From assembly GCA_019637615.1 (NCBI GenBank), contig JAHBVJ010000001.1, positions 124,001-188,000 on the forward strand: a DNA stretch of 64,000 nucleotides, written 5' to 3'. Below the pieces are notes generated by a model that was given only the letters and a program-made list of their open reading frames with translations, was not told where the DNA came from and did not search any database. Position numbers and translations under genes: made by a program. The stretch comes from Anaerolineae bacterium (GTDB lineage: Bacteria; Chloroflexota; Anaerolineae; Aggregatilineales; UBA2796). This document shows positions 60,855 through 64,000 of the stretch, in pieces; the stretch's first letter is position 1; each line of letters begins with the position of its first letter.

Positions 60855-61799
60855 ATGCCCTTCTTGTTTATTTTGCTATTGCTCGGCGTCGGCCTAGCTA
60901 TTTATACACGAGGACGCTTTAGTCTTGGCAACCGTGTCGTAAGCGGATCGCGTGCTCGTAGCATTGGCTGCTTACTGATGCTGCCGATGCCGCTCGCCCT
61001 TTCGGTGATGATTTGTTGGACGACCTCGATGGTTGGTCAATATGGGTCGGTAGAAGCCTTGCAGCAAGCGATTTTGACCGATCCTTCGATCCGCGACATG
61101 TCCGCCTTGATCGAGCTAGGTGCGTTGTTCGCTTGTGTAGCCCTCGCTACGTGGTTGACGTTTAACGCGAGTGCCGCGAGCAGCCTTGAGGACAACGCCA
61201 ATGCCGGTTTCGGAACGCGCTCGCACCAGACTTTGACGCTACGTCAGGCGGCGGGGTATTCCCACCTGACCGAAAATCAACTGATGATGCTGATCCGCGC
61301 TAATGCGATTGACGCGGAACGGTCAGTCGATGGCTACCGGATCGCGCCGAAGGTACTTGAGCGATGGATGTATATGGAGCGCGGCGTCACGCAGTTTAAC
61401 CGTCGCGCTTATGTCGAGGCGATCCAAGATTTCAGCCGTGCGCTGTATATTGACCCCAAAGCGGCTGAAGCCTATGCATGGCGCGGCCTTGCCTTTTTGC
61501 GGGCGGGACGGATGGGCGATGGATTGCAGGATTTCCGGTATGCGCTGGCGCAAACACAGGACAACGAAATCCGCCGCAAGTATACGCAATGGTTGAACGC
61601 ACCGAACTCGACACCTGCCCAGATCACAGGACGGAACCCGATCACTGAACGCATCGTGACAGACTGGTTAGCGGGTACGGATACGGTTGATCAGGAGGCC
61701 GGCAGAGAACCGTTCAGCGACACGGTTGCCGAAGACGCCCCAACGGCTGCACCCTATGTCCCGTCGTCATCGGATGATAACGAAACCATGAGGACATGA
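60855..61799 (+). CDS. Membrane protein with helix-turn-helix and TPR
   Basis: The 314-residue protein starts with two or three membrane helices (about 3-20, 38-58 and 86-104). A cytoplasmic part (about 120-170) has TLRQAAGYSHLTENQLMMLI followed by DGYRIAPKVLERWM, an excisionase/MerR-like winged helix pattern, and then about two TPR repeats (180-245: FNRRAYVEAIQDFSRALYID, AYAWRGLAFLRAGRMGDGLQ). I do not know such a protein by name. It could be a membrane-bound regulator or just a scaffold with a HTH-like domain. The tail is acidic. A weak hairpin (61807-61822) follows. Confidence 0.7.
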   Translation: MPFLFILLLLGVGLAIYTRGRFSLGNRVVSGSRARSIGCLLMLPMPLALSVMICWTTSMVGQYGSVEALQQAILTDPSIRDMSALIELGALFACVALATWLTFNASAASSLEDNANAGFGTRSHQTLTLRQAAGYSHLTENQLMMLIRANAIDAERSVDGYRIAPKVLERWMYMERGVTQFNRRAYVEAIQDFSRALYIDPKAAEAYAWRGLAFLRAGRMGDGLQDFRYALAQTQDNEIRRKYTQWLNAPNSTPAQITGRNPITERIVTDWLAGTDTVDQEAGREPFSDTVAEDAPTAAPYVPSSSDDNETMRT

Positions 61800-61806
61800 T
61801 CTGAGG

Positions 61807-61822
61807 CAGCCCACTTGGGCTG
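61807..61822 (+). terminator. Weak hairpin after the HTH-TPR gene
   Basis: cagccca and tgggctg pair closely (effective loop 4 nt), 8 nt past the stop; no T-run. Confidence 0.3.
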
Positions 61823-62050
61823 GCATCGCCTAGTCAGGTTCTGAACGATGGGCACTTGTCGATTGATCACGCGGGAATGTGCCGTCATTAGTCCCCTTGT
61901 CTATAACACTGAGCGTAATCCGTAATTCTGTGATCCTCTTGAGAGAAATTGCGGCGAAGTCAATTTTGACACAGTAATATACTTAGAGAAGTACGGTGCG
62001 CTAGAAGTCTTTGCCGCATCCCAATTGTCATGTACTTTGAGGACACACTT

Positions 62051-62863
62051 ATGGTTGCCACGATCCTCCGCAAGCTCAATGTTCAGGTCTATGGAGAAAG
62101 TGAACCTACCGTTGTGTTGGCGCACGGATTTGGTTCGGATCAGACGGCATGGCGGCATCAGGTGGACGCCTTGAGCCAGCAGCACCGAGTCATTATTTTT
62201 GACTACCTCGGCTGTGGAAAATCCGATGTTAGCGCATATAATCCGCTGCAATACAGCTCGTTCGACGGCTATTGCAACGATGTACTAGCACTCTATGAAG
62301 CCCTCGATCTCAATCAAACGATTTTCGTGGGGCATTCGGTCAGTGCCATGATCGGCATTTTGATTAGCCGCCAGCAGCCAGCATTAATCAGCAAACTGGT
62401 GTTCATCGGCGCTTCGCCGCGCTACCTCAACGATGGCGCGTATCATGGCGGGTTCGAGCAAGCTAACCTGAACGCCGTGTATGAAGCGATGGCAGCTAAT
62501 TACTTTGATTGGGCGAACGGATTTGCCCCGATGGTGGTCGGAGCGCCGGATCGCCCTGAACTCGGACAGGAATTTGCCAACAGCCTTGCCGCCATGCGTC
62601 CCGATATTGCGCAATCGACGGCACGTTGGATTTTCGAAGCTGATCTCCGCCATGAATTACTGTTTGTTCAACAGCCTGTCTTGCTCTTGCAGACCGCCAA
62701 TGATATTTTCGTCCCGATGGAAGTTGGGATTTATTTGTCCTTGCACATCCCGCACAATCGATTGGTCGTGTTGGAAGGGCAAGGACATCTGCCACACTTG
62801 AGTATGCCAAACGCCATCACACAGGAAATTCAGGGCTTTATCGCAGGGGTATGGGAAAAGTAG
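62051..62863 (+). CDS. RsbQ-like alpha/beta hydrolase
   Basis: The 270-residue protein belongs to the RsbQ/KAI2/D14 group: VVLAHGFGSDQTAWRHQVDA, FDYLGCGKSDVSAYNP, the nucleophile Ser in VGHSVSAMIGILIS, then LQTANDIFVPMEVGIYL with the Asp and EGQGHLPHLS with the His. In Bacillus, RsbQ activates the PAS phosphatase RsbP on energy stress. The next gene is a PAS protein, which supports that pairing. I start at 62051 (MVATILRKLNVQVYG), with GAGG 8 nt upstream, rather than at 62030. Confidence 0.88.
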   Translation: MVATILRKLNVQVYGESEPTVVLAHGFGSDQTAWRHQVDALSQQHRVIIFDYLGCGKSDVSAYNPLQYSSFDGYCNDVLALYEALDLNQTIFVGHSVSAMIGILISRQQPALISKLVFIGASPRYLNDGAYHGGFEQANLNAVYEAMAANYFDWANGFAPMVVGAPDRPELGQEFANSLAAMRPDIAQSTARWIFEADLRHELLFVQQPVLLLQTANDIFVPMEVGIYLSLHIPHNRLVVLEGQGHLPHLSMPNAITQEIQGFIAGVWEK

Positions 62864-62884
62864 GTTGGGCAAATAGGTTGCGCA

Positions 62885-64000
62885 ATGGCAAATGATCAAC
62901 GCGCGGATGTGTTACGTATCTTATTGTTTGAATCAGCTTTCGATTATGCTACAAGACTAGCCGACGAACTGCGCGCCAGTGACATGCCTGTCGCGTTTGT
63001 GCCTGTTCAGACGTTTGATATGTTTGCTGCCACGTTGCCTACCCAAGCGTGGGACGCGGTGATCGTCGCGTTTCCGGTGAGTTCGGAGGCACTGCAAATC
63101 ATCCCGATGACGGACGCAGCCTACCCCTTGTACATCTTGTGCGAGGATCAGGACGAAGATCAGGCCTTCGACAACATCGCGCCTGCTATCGCTGATATTT
63201 TGAGCGTTTCGCGCCTCAAGCGATTCCCTTTTATGCTGCGGCGCGACTTGACGCTGCGTACACAAGGCGACCACACGCATAACATTGATAGCTTGCCACA
63301 ACAGAAACAGATGGAGGACTCGCTATATAACAGCGATTCCCGATTCCGTGCGATGATCGAGGGCTTTAATGACATTATCCTGATCGCAGATACGTATCAA
63401 ATCATCCGCTATACAAATCCGGCCTTGTTGACTATGTTAGGCTTTCGAGCCGCCGGAGTCATCGGAAAGCCATACGCCACGTTGCTGCATCCCGATGAAG
63501 CCGCAACGGTGACGAAGCAGATTGACAGCCTGATGCGGCAGTCGTACTTCATCAGTACATTGGAGCACCAGATGCGTCATGCAGATGGTAGCTGGCGAAT
63601 CGTAGAAACCAACGGACACCGCATGAACAATCCGATTGGTCAGCCTATGTTGATTCTCCACATCCGCGATATTACCGAGCGCAAGCTGGCGCAGCGGGAA
63701 CTTGAAGCGTTATACGGTGCTATTTCGCCGTTGCTCAAGGCCGATAATTTGCGACAACTCGGTATGCAGATCGTGGAGACCGCTACTCGCGAATTGGAAC
63801 ACGTGGATTGCGGGTTGATGCTGGTTGATGCGAATCGCAACGAGATCATCCGGCTGGCACGCACAGGGAAATACAATGTACAGCCCGAACTTCCCTTGGT
63901 GCGGAATGGGATAGGCTTAGTTCCAGAAGCGATCCGCACGGGCGAAATGCTGTATGTGCCCGATGTTACGCGCGACCATCGCTACCTGCCGAGCGACCAT
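62885..64000 (+). CDS. PAS-GAF signalling protein (3' truncated), partner of RsbQ-like
   Basis: The gene runs off the window with 372 residues visible and no stop. It starts 21 nt after the RsbQ-like gene. The first 120 residues (MANDQRADVLRILLFESAFD) look like a receiver-type fold with LLFESAFD but lack clear acidic residues for phosphorylation. A PAS domain follows (about 145-270: DSRFRAMIEGFNDIILIADT, FRAAGVIGKPYATLLHPDE, LILHIRDITERKLAQREL), and a GAF domain begins at about 285 (LRQLGMQIVETATRELEHVD). The output domain is outside the window: a kinase or a PPM phosphatase as in RsbP are both possible. Confidence 0.85.
   Translation, partial: MANDQRADVLRILLFESAFDYATRLADELRASDMPVAFVPVQTFDMFAATLPTQAWDAVIVAFPVSSEALQIIPMTDAAYPLYILCEDQDEDQAFDNIAPAIADILSVSRLKRFPFMLRRDLTLRTQGDHTHNIDSLPQQKQMEDSLYNSDSRFRAMIEGFNDIILIADTYQIIRYTNPALLTMLGFRAAGVIGKPYATLLHPDEAATVTKQIDSLMRQSYFISTLEHQMRHADGSWRIVETNGHRMNNPIGQPMLILHIRDITERKLAQRELEALYGAISPLLKADNLRQLGMQIVETATRELEHVDCGLMLVDANRNEIIRLARTGKYNVQPELPLVRNGIGLVPEAIRTGEMLYVPDVTRDHRYLPSDH

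Overview
The window looks like chromosomal DNA of a Chloroflexota bacterium, most likely of the Anaerolineae type. This is inferred from gene content, not from a marker search. The supporting features are an rpoA-rplQ-truA-rplM-rpsI cluster, a substrate-binding protein fused to a von Willebrand A domain, lipoproteins with Thr/Pro-rich linkers, a polyphosphate glucokinase, a DUF3352 protein, and many TPR and signalling proteins. Base composition and gene density look even, and I see no prophage, insertion sequence, CRISPR array, rRNA or tRNA.

Layout. 1-3.4 kb: the end of rpoA, then L17 (with an unusual C-terminal helix-hairpin-helix extension), truA, L13 and S9, closed by a clear terminator. 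3.4-14.2 kb: sensing and envelope genes: a small STAS/SpoIIAA-like protein, a membrane-anchored lectin-like protein, a PAS-GAF histidine kinase with its NarL-type regulator, a secreted DUF3352 protein, two solute-binding-like proteins (the second with a VWA domain) and a double-cyclase-domain protein. 14.6-19.8 kb: an oligopeptide-type ABC transporter operon with no binding protein but with a two-domain SH3 lipoprotein between the permeases. 19.9-24 kb: a glutamine synthetase, a Thr/Pro-rich lipoprotein and an SGNH hydrolase. 24.3-26.8 kb: adenosine deaminase and an ECF sigma/anti-sigma pair. 27-33.3 kb: a ParB/SerK-like protein, a serine beta-lactamase-like hydrolase, and an operon of a DinB-like protein with two Clp_N-TPR proteins. 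33.4-47.1 kb: penicillin acylase, a response regulator/kinase pair, an M23 peptidase, a probably dead alpha/beta hydrolase, ThuA-like, DsbA-like and M19 dipeptidase proteins, and two transglutaminases. 47.4-52.3 kb: housekeeping genes dnaN, a YacL-type PIN/TRAM protein, cysS and tpiA. 52.4-64 kb: polyphosphate glucokinase, a GH4 glycosidase, a DoxX-like protein, two GT39 transferases, a NUDIX-TrpC fusion, a LON-N protein, a membrane HTH-TPR protein, and a pair resembling the RsbQ/RsbP energy-stress module that runs off the end.

The main non-coding signals are two dense GATC-centred repeat arrays (24.1 kb and 54.6 kb), a heptad repeat after rpsI and again after tpiA, a 176-bp hairpin element with perfect ends at 7.3 kb, a 120-bp structured element beside dnaN, a structured leader before tpiA, and a perfect CRP/FNR-type palindrome before the DoxX-like gene. 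The most unusual proteins are the L17-HhH fusion, the NUDIX-TrpC fusion with a strong internal ribosome binding site, and the paired Clp_N-TPR proteins. Many genes are secreted, anchored or signalling, which fits a cell that handles peptides and senses its surroundings.
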